DNA of 9,946 nt. It comes from Bacillota bacterium (GTDB lineage Bacteria; Bacillota; Clostridia; Christensenellales; Aristaeellaceae). Under the pieces are notes generated by a model. It did not search any database, was not told the origin of the DNA, and was given only the letters and a program-made list of their open reading frames with translations. Of this stretch, positions 1 to 7,693 are shown piece after piece. Numbering within the stretch: position 1 is the first letter of the stretch; each line of letters begins with the position of its first letter. The stretch covers positions 1 through 9,946 of the forward strand of contig JAEYRW010000022.1 of the NCBI GenBank assembly GCA_023435435.1. Direction: 5' to 3'. Made by a program: the position numbers and the translations under genes.

Positions 1-10
1 CTCCCGCCGC

Positions 11-853
11 CTACCCGCACACCTTACAGCTGGCGCAGCCGCCCCGGCCGGTTTCGCGCAGGTCGCGGGGAAGAGCGCGGCCGACGCGGCCCATGGCATC
101 GATGATGTCGTCGGGGTCGAGGGGAAGCCGCGCGGCGACGACGGCGAGGTCGGCGGAGGTAAAGGCGGCCGCGACCCCGATGACATTGCGGTAGACGCAG
201 GGAATCTCCACGAGGCCCCGGACGGGGTCGCAGACCAGGCCCATGAGGTTCATGAGGGCGAATCCGGCTGCCTGGGCGCAGGCGTGGGGGGAGGCGCCGG
301 AGAGCTGGGCGAGGGCCGCGGCGGCCATGGCGGCGGCAGAGCCAACCTCGGCCTGACAGCCCCCCTCCGCGCCGGAAATGGTGGCGCGCCGGGCGATGAC
401 CGCGCCGACCCCCGCCGCGCAGAAGAGCGCGTCGAGAAGCGCGTCGTCGGCGCAATGAAAGCGTTCCTTGGCGGACAGGAGCGCCGCGGGCAGAACCCCG
501 CACGCCCCCGCGGTGGGCGCGGCGACGATGCGGCCCATGGCGGCATTCAGTTCCGCCACGGCAAGGGCATACGCCTCCGCGCGCACCAGCGCCTCGCCGC
601 CGGGCGCGGAATCCTGTGCGGCCAATAGCTTCGCCGCCTGTCCGCCGGTGAGCCCGGAAACGGACTTTGTCGCGGGATCGAGCCCCTGAGAAACGGACTC
701 AAACATGACGGAAAGCGCCTCGCGCATCCGCGCAACGACATCTCCCTCGTCGAGTCGGTCCTGTTCTACCTGCAAAAGGAGCGCCGCGCGCCCCATGGTC
801 GTCCCATCCCGTTCCGCGCGCTCGACAAGCTCGCGCAAAGAAGTCATATCCAT
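11..853 (-). CDS. sdaAA: L-serine dehydratase, iron-sulfur-dependent, alpha subunit
   Basis: Catalytic subunit of the two-subunit [4Fe-4S] L-serine ammonia-lyase, which converts L-serine to pyruvate and ammonia in the cytoplasm. The 280-residue protein carries the family hallmarks in order: AAPTAGACGVLP (about 111-122), SGAEGGCQAEVG (160-171), CDPVRGLVEIPC (208-219) and a cysteine-rich tail GGCASCKVCG (271-280). Conserved cysteines in these blocks are expected to bind the cluster; which ones do so here is inferred. I start at 853 because GAGGTGG lies 7 nt upstream. An in-frame start at 943 would add 30 unrelated residues. Length is close to the roughly 290-300 residues usual for the family. 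It follows sdaAB on the same strand, but after an unusual 232-bp spacer, so its expression may be partly uncoupled from the rest of the operon. The tail CASCKVCG is richer in cysteine than I expect for many homologues. Confidence 0.95.
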   Translation of the reverse strand: MDMTSLRELVERAERDGTTMGRAALLLQVEQDRLDEGDVVARMREALSVMFESVSQGLDPATKSVSGLTGGQAAKLLAAQDSAPGGEALVRAEAYALAVAELNAAMGRIVAAPTAGACGVLPAALLSAKERFHCADDALLDALFCAAGVGAVIARRATISGAEGGCQAEVGSAAAMAAAALAQLSGASPHACAQAAGFALMNLMGLVCDPVRGLVEIPCVYRNVIGVAAAFTSADLAVVAARLPLDPDDIIDAMGRVGRALPRDLRETGRGGCASCKVCG

Positions 854-1085
854 CACAAATCCACCTCGTCGCAACCCAGCCCCCGCAGGGCGGGTGAGCG
901 GGATAACTTTCGCAACCCCACCAAAAATTTCTGATATCCTCAATTTGGGTCACCCGGGGCTGGGTCCCCGGGCGACCCGGCGGAAAAATTAATCTCTCTC
1001 TCCACCCGGTCTGGGCTTCCAAAGGGCCAATTGACCCTTTTTCAGGGGGAGCGGCGCCCCCGGCGTCTCTCCGCCCCTCTCCGCC
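854..1085 (-). other. Structured spacer between sdaAB and sdaAA
   Basis: 232 bp without a credible gene, between two genes that usually sit side by side. It contains several inverted repeats: 1045-1061 (GGGGG/CCCCC arms), 1021-1040 (AAAGGG/CCCTTT around CAATTG), 947-978 (13-bp GC-rich arms with one mismatch and a 6-nt loop), and a short CCCGC/GCGGG hairpin near 883-895 just upstream of the sdaAA ribosome binding site. None is followed by a good T-tract on the coding strand, so I do not call a terminator. I see no convincing promoter. It may be a processing or attenuation region, or an inserted repeat element. Confidence 0.5.
947..978. repeat. 13-bp inverted repeat (strong hairpin)
   Basis: Arms GGGTCACCCGGGG (947-959) and CCCCGGGCGACCC (966-978) pair at 12 of 13 positions around the loop CTGGGT. 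No run of T follows on either strand, so it does not look like an intrinsic terminator. It lies in the leader of sdaAA, about 95 nt upstream of the start codon. It could stabilise an mRNA end or be a dispersed repeat. Confidence 0.65.
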
Positions 1086-1745
1086 TCAGAACCTCTGCAC
1101 GTACGCCACCCCGGAGATATGCTCGACGGCGCGGAGTTCGTCGCGGAGCGCGAGGGGCACGTCGCCGTCCACCTCGATGGCCATGACGGCTTCGCCGCCT
1201 TCGCAGGCGCGGAAGACCTGCATGGTGGCGATGTTGACGCCGTGGGCGGCAATGATGCCGGAGACGTGTGCGATGACGCCGGGAAGATCGACGTGCCGGA
1301 CGACGATGGTGTCCTGGGCCACGCGGAAAGACACGGCGAGCCCGTCGATCATATCGACGCGGATGGCGCCGCCGCCCACGGAGCTGGCGCGCATGGAAAC
1401 GACGGCGCCTGAAACGCCAAGGAGCCGAAGCACGGCGGTGTTGGGGTGCGCGCCGTCGATTTCCACAGTGCCGATGGTGAAGGAAAGCCCCCGTTCACGG
1501 GCGATTCCCAGAGCGTCGCGAATGCGCGGATCGTCCACGCCCATGCCCATGAGCCCGGCCACAAGCGCGCGGTCAGTCCCGTGCCCTTTGTAGGTGTCTG
1601 CGAAGGAGCCGTGAAACAGAATCTCCGCGCGAAGAACGTCCTCGCCCAGCAGCTTGCGCGCCACAAGACCGATCCGCGCCGCGCCGGCGGTGTGGGAGCT
1701 GGACGGCCCGATCATGATGGGCCCCACAATATCGAAAAGCGTCAT
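1086..1745 (-). CDS. sdaAB: L-serine dehydratase, iron-sulfur-dependent, beta subunit
   Basis: Partner subunit of SdaAA. The 219-residue protein has the loop GPSSSHTAGAARIG (13-26), the block HGSFADTYKGHGTDRALVAG (45-64) and HPNT (100-103), all typical of the beta domain of Fe-S serine dehydratases. A C-terminal ACT domain (about 147-219, beginning VVRHVDLPGVIAHVSGIIA) is present. In this family the ACT domain is linked to regulation or serine sensing. The length equals that of typical Bacillota SdaAB (about 220). The start codon overlaps the stop of the upstream membrane-protein gene in an ATGA arrangement (1742-1745), implying translational coupling. The gene is the fourth in the minus-strand operon. 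Confidence 0.96.
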   Translation of the reverse strand: MTLFDIVGPIMIGPSSSHTAGAARIGLVARKLLGEDVLRAEILFHGSFADTYKGHGTDRALVAGLMGMGVDDPRIRDALGIARERGLSFTIGTVEIDGAHPNTAVLRLLGVSGAVVSMRASSVGGGAIRVDMIDGLAVSFRVAQDTIVVRHVDLPGVIAHVSGIIAAHGVNIATMQVFRACEGGEAVMAIEVDGDVPLALRDELRAVEHISGVAYVQRF

Positions 1746-2222
1746 GCCCTGTTCTCCTCCGCAAGTTCAAAGAGCCGTGCGCGCATGGGCTCGTCGGGCT
1801 GGAGATTGATGAGCCGCACGCCGTTTTTTTCCTCGTAGGCCACGACCAGAAGCTCGATGCCCGCCCGCGCCCGCGTAAAGCCGGAGGGATGCGCGCCGGG
1901 ATATTTGGTCTGCGCCTCCTCGGGCGTCCCGACGAAGGTGATTTTCCGGGTCACGACCTGAAGCGCCATGCGCGGGCGCATCCCGCCGTAGATTCGGTCG
2001 ATCCGCAGGGTCAGCCCCTCGAGGGTGTATTCGTATTCCATGATAAAGCTGCGCAGCACCAGAAACGCCAGCACAATGCCGAGGATCAGAAAGACCACGG
2101 ACGACTGCAGCTGCGCGTTTTTGGAGACGGAGTAGTACGTGTACGCCGCGGCGGCAAACTGCACCGCGAACAGGATTGCCACAATCACCAGAATCACCAG
2201 AATCCCCTGCCACCACTTGAGT

Positions 2223-2248
<26 letters not shown>
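1742..2248 (-). CDS. Small membrane protein with two transmembrane helices and a cytosolic PH-like tail
   Basis: Not assigned to a named family with confidence. The 168-residue protein has a basic N-terminus, a first membrane helix at about 14-37 (GILVILVIVAILFAVQF), a second at about 51-69 (SVVFLILGIVLAFLVLRSF), then a soluble C-terminal half. The stretch after helix two (EYEYTLEGLTLRIDRIYGG) has the look of a bacterial PH-like beta-barrel domain; this is only a resemblance. I choose the start at 2248 because GGAGGAG precedes it by 7 nt. The gene begins 26 bp inside the end of the ABC-F gene and its stop overlaps the sdaAB start, so it is embedded in the operon. An upstream in-frame start at 2311 would extend much deeper into the ABC-F gene and is less likely. 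Confidence 0.8.
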
Positions 2249-4151
<1,903 letters not shown>

Positions 4152-4152
4152 T

Positions 4153-5013
4153 TTATTCCCCTTGCCAGCGCCCGGACGCGCCGCAGGGCAGAACACCCCC
4201 CGCCGCCACGGGCAGAACGATTTCATCGGCCGAGACGAACCCGCCCCGCGCCTTTTGGACGGCCATCATGAGCATGTTCGAAAGAACCGCTGGCTGAAGG
4301 CCGGTGGTGTACGAATTGACCAGCATGAAAAGCGCGCGCGCGGACAGGATTTCCGCGCACGATTTGACCAGCGGATACAGCTCGTTTTCGAGCTTCCACA
4401 CCTCGCCGCCCGGGCCGCGCCCGTAGCTGGGCGGGTCCATGAGGATGCCGTCATAAGTGTTTCCCCGCCGGGCCTCCCGCGCGACAAACTTGCCCGCGTC
4501 CTCCACGATCCAGCGCACGTCCGCTTCGTCGATGCCCGAAAGCGCGCGGTTCTCCCCCGCCCACTGCACCATGCCCTTGGCCGCGTCCACGTGGGTAACG
4601 TGCGCCCCGGCCCGCGCGCAGGCAACGGTGGCGCCGCCCGTGTAGCCGAACAGATTCAAAACCTTCACCGGCCGCCCTGCCCTTTGGATGAGCCCCGCCA
4701 TCCAATCCCAGTTGACCGCCTGTTCCGGAAAAAGCCCCGTATGCTTGAAGCCCGTGGGCCGGACATAAAATTTCAGGTCGCGATAGGAAACCGTCCAGCG
4801 CGCGGGGAGGTTTTTTTTGAATTCCCACTCGCCGCCGCCACGGGCGGAACGGTGGTAGACCGCGTCCGCGGTTTCCCAGCGTTTCTCGTCCTGCTTGGGC
4901 CAGATGGCCTGGGGATCGGGCCGCCTGAGCACGATTCCCTTCCAGCGCTCGAGCTTTTCCCCGTCGCCCGTATCCAAGACCTCGTAATCGCGCCAATCCT
5001 CGGCAACGAACAT
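4153..5013 (-). CDS. Class I SAM-dependent methyltransferase, RlmI/YccW-like
   Basis: Probable RNA (rRNA) methyltransferase acting in the cytoplasm. Numbered from the alternative ATG at 5016, the Rossmann domain shows the SAM-binding glycine-rich motif VLNLFGYTGGATVACARAGA (119-138), the acidic motif after strand two (THVDAAKGMVQWAGEN, 141-156) and the catalytic-type motif MDPPSYGRG (193-201). FGYTGG plus DPPSYG is characteristic of the group containing RlmI and the RlmL C-terminal half, which makes m5C or m7G in 23S rRNA. The N-terminal part (1-110) lacks an obvious PUA domain, so exact target is unknown. Two ATGs are adjacent (5016 and 5013); the second has the better distance, 7 nt, to GAGG. 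First gene of the operon, followed after 1 bp by the ABC-F gene. Both acting on the ribosome would be consistent. Confidence 0.9.
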   Translation of the reverse strand: MFVAEDWRDYEVLDTGDGEKLERWKGIVLRRPDPQAIWPKQDEKRWETADAVYHRSARGGGEWEFKKNLPARWTVSYRDLKFYVRPTGFKHTGLFPEQAVNWDWMAGLIQRAGRPVKVLNLFGYTGGATVACARAGAHVTHVDAAKGMVQWAGENRALSGIDEADVRWIVEDAGKFVAREARRGNTYDGILMDPPSYGRGPGGEVWKLENELYPLVKSCAEILSARALFMLVNSYTTGLQPAVLSNMLMMAVQKARGGFVSADEIVLPVAAGGVLPCGASGRWQGE

Positions 5014-5030
5014 CATACCACCTCAGACCT

Positions 5031-5060
5031 ATTATAAGGCATATCACCCATAAAAAACAA
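5031..5060 (-). promoter_or_regulatory. Promoter of the methyltransferase-ABC-F-sdaAB-sdaAA operon
   Basis: A perfect TATAAT -10 box reads on the minus strand at 5036-5031. An 18-bp spacer separates it from TTGTTT (5060-5055), a weak -35 (3 of 6 matches) lying inside the T-tract of the preceding terminator. Transcription would start near 5023-5025, almost at the GAGGTGG ribosome binding site, giving a leader of only about 10-12 nt. Confidence 0.65.
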
Positions 5061-5081
5061 CCCGGCGACGTGCGCGCCGGG
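5051..5081 (-). terminator. Intrinsic terminator after the Ada-like membrane-protein gene
   Basis: On the minus strand, CCCGGCG (5081-5075) pairs perfectly with CGCCGGG (5067-5061) around a 7-nt loop and is immediately followed by TTGTTTTTTA (5060-5051). This is a textbook Rho-independent terminator. It separates the gene at 5271-5774 from the methyltransferase operon. Confidence 0.85.
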
Positions 5082-5270
5082 AAACAATGAAAAACCCCAG
5101 TCGTCCGCGAAGCCTGATTCCCGCGATATGGCTGGCTCCTTTTCCGCTTGGCTATGTCGCGCTCCCCTTAAACGCCGCGCCGCTGCGTCAAGCCGAAACA
5201 GACGCCGCATTGGGCGAAAAGACGCGCCGGACCTCTCGGTCTTTCTGGGGATTGCTCTGGACCTCGCGGA
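5082..5270. other. 189-bp untranslated region with no gene seen
   Basis: This stretch lies between the stop codon of the Ada-like gene and its terminator and would be a long 3' untranslated region. Reading frames across it on either strand lack family resemblance and run through the terminator or the neighbouring gene. I see no promoter and no convincing RNA fold. Confidence 0.4.
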
Positions 5271-5774
5271 TTACTCGTTCCCGCTCGGATCGTACACCGG
5301 GGGATTGCAGAGCTGGCAGGGCGTCCGGTAGCCAAGCATGTACGCCTCGTAAAGCGTCATCCGCCTGCCGCTTGCGTAGGCGTATTTGCACGTGGCCGTA
5401 TGATAATATGTGCTGTCCTCGCTGGCGCTCGCATAAACATATACCGTGTCATCGGCGGTGGCCTCCGCCTGCAGCACGTCGTCCTCGTTGGTCACGTAGT
5501 AGCTTGTGGGGTCATAGCTCGTGGGGAGCGCGGGGCCGAACACCTCCGCCTCGGGCTCCAAGCCGACGAGCACCACCTTGGTGCCCTCCGCGCGCTCGGG
5601 CGACGGGTAAAACAAGACGAAAAGCGCCGCCACAGCGATGAGCGCGGTCACGCCCGCCTTCAGAAGCACATTTAAGCGGCAGCTGTCGCGCCACATGAGA
5701 TACAGCCCGTAGGGAAAACACAGGAGGAGCCATTTGAGCGTCGTGGGCGGCACCCTGCGGGCAGCTCTTTTCAT
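5271..5774 (-). CDS. Membrane-anchored protein with an Ada-like metal-binding motif
   Basis: A 167-residue protein of unknown function. A hydrophobic segment at about 12-28 is followed by a clear transmembrane helix at about 36-57 (VLLKAGVTALIAVAALFVLFY). The C-terminal half has VYVYASASEDSTYYHTATC at 111-129, then MTLYEAYMLGYRTPCQLCNPP at 139-159. The pattern H125-x3-C129 ... C153-x2-C156-NP matches the small zinc-binding fold related to the Ada methyltransferase N-terminus, which is common at the end of secreted or membrane proteins and nucleases in Bacillota. I infer that this tail is outside the cell, or at least binds a metal. The start at 5774 is set by a perfect AGGAGG 7 nt upstream; the in-frame ATG at 5804 has no such site. 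It is transcribed alone, between its own promoter and terminator. Confidence 0.85.
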   Translation of the reverse strand: MKRAARRVPPTTLKWLLLCFPYGLYLMWRDSCRLNVLLKAGVTALIAVAALFVLFYPSPERAEGTKVVLVGLEPEAEVFGPALPTSYDPTSYYVTNEDDVLQAEATADDTVYVYASASEDSTYYHTATCKYAYASGRRMTLYEAYMLGYRTPCQLCNPPVYDPSGNE

Positions 5775-5816
5775 GCGCTTTCCTCCTATGACAGAATTCG
5801 ACAAATATCTTTCCTT

Positions 5817-5845
5817 ATTTTACTGGGATGCCCCGCTTCTGTAAA
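5817..5845 (-). promoter_or_regulatory. Promoter of the Ada-like membrane-protein gene
   Basis: On the minus strand, TTTACA (5845-5840, 5 of 6 to TTGACA) and TAAAAT (5822-5817, 5 of 6 to TATAAT) are separated by exactly 17 bp. The start site would lie near 5810, about 36 nt before the ATG and upstream of the AGGAGG site. Confidence 0.75.
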
Positions 5846-5945
5846 TGGCAGGCGGCAATAATTACCTGAATCGTTGAAGATTGTAAAAAACTGAAATATT
5901 TCCGAAATAACAATGTGACGCAAACGTGGCGGCAATGCGATGTGC
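5846..5945. other. AT-rich divergent intergenic core
   Basis: Stretch between the two back-to-back promoters, clearly richer in A and T than its surroundings. It contains a perfect 10-bp palindrome GAAATATTTC at 5893-5902 that could be an operator or simply an AT-rich upstream element. No gene is visible in it. Confidence 0.35.
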
Positions 5946-5974
5946 TTGCATTTTGTTCGGACGACTGCTATAAT
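5946..5974 (+). promoter_or_regulatory. Extended -10 promoter of the J-domain gene
   Basis: TTGCAT (5946-5951), a 17-bp spacer, then TGCTATAAT (5966-5974): a perfect -10 hexamer with the TG extension. Transcription should begin near 5981. This promoter rules out the in-frame ATG at 5915 as the start of the J-domain protein. Confidence 0.8.
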
Positions 5975-6007
5975 ATGGTGCATCCGAACCGTCAGGGAGT
6001 GAACGCG

Positions 6008-6478
6008 ATGTGCGCGCCCTTTGAAATATTGGGAACAACTGAAAATCCGGGAATCGGTGAAGTGCGCACGGCGTACCGTGCCCTGGCCAAGAGATGGCAC
6101 CCCGACCGCTTCGCCGCGGGTCCCGAGCGTGCGTGGGCGAGCGAGCGGATGGCGGAAATCAACGCCGCCTACCGGGCGCTCATGAATTCCGCGCGGGCGA
6201 AGGACCAAAACGAGCTGGAAAAGCTCAAACGCGCGCGGCAGATGATCGAGGATGGGCGGCTGAACGGGGCGCGGGAGCTCTTGATGGGCATGCCCACGCG
6301 CTGCGCGGAGTGGAACTTCCTGTTCGGGAATCTGCTCATGAAGCTGAACGACTACAGCAAGGCGCTGATTTACCTCACGGTGGCGGCGCATCAGAAACCG
6401 GATTCGACAAAATATGCCTCCGCGGAGCAGGTCGCGCGTGCGGCGGTGGAAAAGAAGAGGCGACTGTTTGGAAGATGA
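6008..6478 (+). CDS. J-domain (DnaJ-like) protein with helical C-terminal half
   Basis: A 156-residue soluble protein. Residues 1-60 form a J domain: FEILG at the start, helix II TAYRALAKRWHPDRF with the essential HPD at 31-33, and helix III ERMAEINAAYRAL. Such domains stimulate DnaK ATPase. There is no Gly/Phe region, zinc finger or substrate-binding domain as in DnaJ, so it is a specialised co-chaperone. Residues about 75-128 (MIEDGRLNGARELLMGMP ... NYSKAL-like KLNDYSKALIYLTVAAHQ) resemble TPR-type helical pairs, which may bring clients to DnaK. The start at 6008 follows AGGGAG at a good distance and lies downstream of the mapped promoter. A hairpin with T5 follows the stop closely, so the gene may be mainly monocistronic. 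Confidence 0.88.
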   Translation: MCAPFEILGTTENPGIGEVRTAYRALAKRWHPDRFAAGPERAWASERMAEINAAYRALMNSARAKDQNELEKLKRARQMIEDGRLNGARELLMGMPTRCAEWNFLFGNLLMKLNDYSKALIYLTVAAHQKPDSTKYASAEQVARAAVEKKRRLFGR

Positions 6479-6480
6479 CG

Positions 6481-6510
6481 GCGGGGATGCGGCAAGCATC
6501 CCGCGTTTTT
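6481..6510 (+). terminator. Probable intrinsic terminator after the J-domain gene
   Basis: GCGGGGATGC (6481-6490) pairs with GCATCCCGC (6496-6504), 9 pairs with one bulged G, around loop GGCAA, then GTTTTT (6505-6510). The T-tract is short, so partial read-through into the next gene is possible; no separate promoter is evident for that gene. Confidence 0.7.
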
Positions 6511-6538
6511 GGTCGGGGCGACCCGGCGGGACGGGGCG

Positions 6539-7018
6539 ATGAAGCGAAAAATCCTGGCGTATCTGGCATCCGCGCTCCTCGTGGCGGGGTTGTTCTTTTG
6601 TGCGCTGGCCCGGCCCGCGCGCACCGCGGCCGACGTGGTGATCGCGACCGCGCTTGCCGAGCTGGGCGACGAATACGTGCTCGCGGCGTGCGAGCCCGGG
6701 CGCGCATTCGACTGCTCCGCGCTTGTGAGTTACTGCTACAACCAGATCGGCGTGGAGTTCCGCCCGCTGGCCGTGGCCATCGGCTACACGGAGCGGTTTG
6801 ACCGGGTCTATGACATCGAAAGGCTCTTGCGCGGGGACATCGTGTGCTTCGACACCGTTTCGGACGGCGACCTTTCCGACCACGTGGGCATCTGCCTGGG
6901 CGGCGGCTATTTCATTCACGCGTCCTCGGCGGCGGGCAGGGTGGTCATCACGCCCCTCTCGGCCTACGAGGACGCCTTTTCATGGGGAATCGACATGCAA
7001 GACGCGCTCCGGAACTGA
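6539..7018 (+). CDS. Secreted NlpC/P60 family cell-wall peptidase
   Basis: A 159-residue cysteine peptidase likely to cut peptidoglycan stem peptides (gamma-D-Glu to diamino acid bond) outside the membrane. A signal peptide or anchor occupies about 1-30 (basic MKRK, hydrophobic 5-23, ARPARTAA). The catalytic residues are all present: Cys59 in FDCSALVSYCYNQ, His115 in DHVGICLGGG and His127 in FIHASS. There are no SH3 or LysM targeting domains, so it is a minimal single-domain enzyme. The start at 6539 puts MKRK directly ahead of the hydrophobic stretch; the ribosome binding site (GGACGGGG, very close) is weak. An upstream TTG at 6509 is in frame but adds residues overlapping the terminator. 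Because that terminator precedes it, expression may be low or depend on read-through. Confidence 0.9.
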   Translation: MKRKILAYLASALLVAGLFFCALARPARTAADVVIATALAELGDEYVLAACEPGRAFDCSALVSYCYNQIGVEFRPLAVAIGYTERFDRVYDIERLLRGDIVCFDTVSDGDLSDHVGICLGGGYFIHASSAAGRVVITPLSAYEDAFSWGIDMQDALRN

Positions 7019-7047
7019 GCGCGCAGAAAGAAACCGAGGTGCTTGAG

Positions 7048-7608
7048 ATGACCAGGAAGTACTACAAGCTGAAGGTCGCCGGGTTCGAGCGCGACCTGCC
7101 CCTCTGCCCCCTCAACGACAAGCTCATGATCGCCGCGTTTGTCATCTTTGGGGATACTGAGCTCACCTGCGCCTGCGCGGTGGAACTGCTCCGGAACGCG
7201 CCCGCCCACGACGTGATGATCACCGCCGAATCCAAGGGGATTCCGCTCATCCACGAGATGGCGCGGCTGGAGGGCATGAAAAGATACGTACTCGCCCGCA
7301 AGTCCGTCAAGCTGTACATGACGGACGTCCACAGGACGGAGGTCAACTCCATCACCACCACGGGGACCCAGACGCTCTACCTGAGCGGAAACGACGTCGA
7401 GTACCTCAGCGGCAGGCGCGTGCTCATCGTGGACGACGTGATTTCCACGGGCGAGTCGCTCCACGCCATGGAGGAACTGGTCAAAGACGCGGGCGGCACG
7501 GTGGTGGGCCGCATGTCCATCCTCGCCGAGGGCGACGCCATCGGGCGCAAGGACATTCAATATCTCGCGCCGCTGCCGCTGTTCGACCGGGAAGGAAACG
7601 AGATTTAA
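7048..7608 (+). CDS. Type I phosphoribosyltransferase, adenine-PRT-like
   Basis: A 186-residue cytoplasmic enzyme that should transfer a phosphoribosyl group from PRPP to a purine base (salvage). The diagnostic PRPP-binding motif is VLIVDDVISTGES (125-137), with the two acidic residues and the TGES loop intact. The upstream block AESKGIPLIHEMA (60-72) corresponds to the region where adenine PRTs hold pyrophosphate, and ARKSVKLYM (83-91) to the ARKxxKLP segment. This matches a clostridial group commonly labelled adenine phosphoribosyltransferase. Its substrate is not proven, and xanthine or another base is possible. The start follows GAGGTG by 6 nt. The gene lies 29 nt after the peptidase gene and 85 nt before the beta-helix gene. 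Confidence 0.88.
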   Translation: MTRKYYKLKVAGFERDLPLCPLNDKLMIAAFVIFGDTELTCACAVELLRNAPAHDVMITAESKGIPLIHEMARLEGMKRYVLARKSVKLYMTDVHRTEVNSITTTGTQTLYLSGNDVEYLSGRRVLIVDDVISTGESLHAMEELVKDAGGTVVGRMSILAEGDAIGRKDIQYLAPLPLFDREGNEI

Positions 7609-7645
7609 GCATCCGGTGGTTGCGCAGCGCTCCGCAGCCCGAAAT

Positions 7646-7670
7646 CCGCGCGCTGTGAAACAGGGCGCGG
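7646..7670 (+). other. Strong RNA hairpin in the leader of the beta-helix gene
   Basis: CCGCGC (7646-7651) pairs with GCGCGG (7665-7670); after a G-G mismatch, CTGT (7653-7656) pairs with ACAG (7660-7663), leaving a GAA loop. It ends about 10 nt before the perfect AGGAGGTGA site. It is not followed by T residues, so it is not an intrinsic terminator. It may protect a processed 5' end of the downstream amino-sugar genes. Confidence 0.55.
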
Positions 7671-7693
7671 GCGACATGAAAGGAGGTGATGAA

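Noticed and set aside
900..1085. Glycine riboswitch or T-box in the sdaAA leader (GGAGAG-like and GGGTC motifs)
   Set aside because: The conserved glycine aptamer core and the T-box antiterminator bulge sequence are both absent, and there is no terminator T-tract.
5087..5641. Plus-strand frame whose first residues look like a weak signal peptide
   Set aside because: It runs antisense through the Ada-like gene, becomes an Arg/Pro/Ser-rich shadow, and has no good ribosome binding site or promoter.
5915..6007. Longer N-terminus for the J-domain protein starting at 5915
   Set aside because: The extended -10 promoter at 5966-5974 lies inside this stretch, so the upstream ATG would not be transcribed; the J domain begins cleanly after the ATG at 6008.
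6599..6601. Lipoprotein cysteine (Cys21) in the NlpC/P60 signal region
   Set aside because: The preceding residues are LFF, which do not fit the lipobox pattern; an ordinary signal peptide or anchor is more likely.
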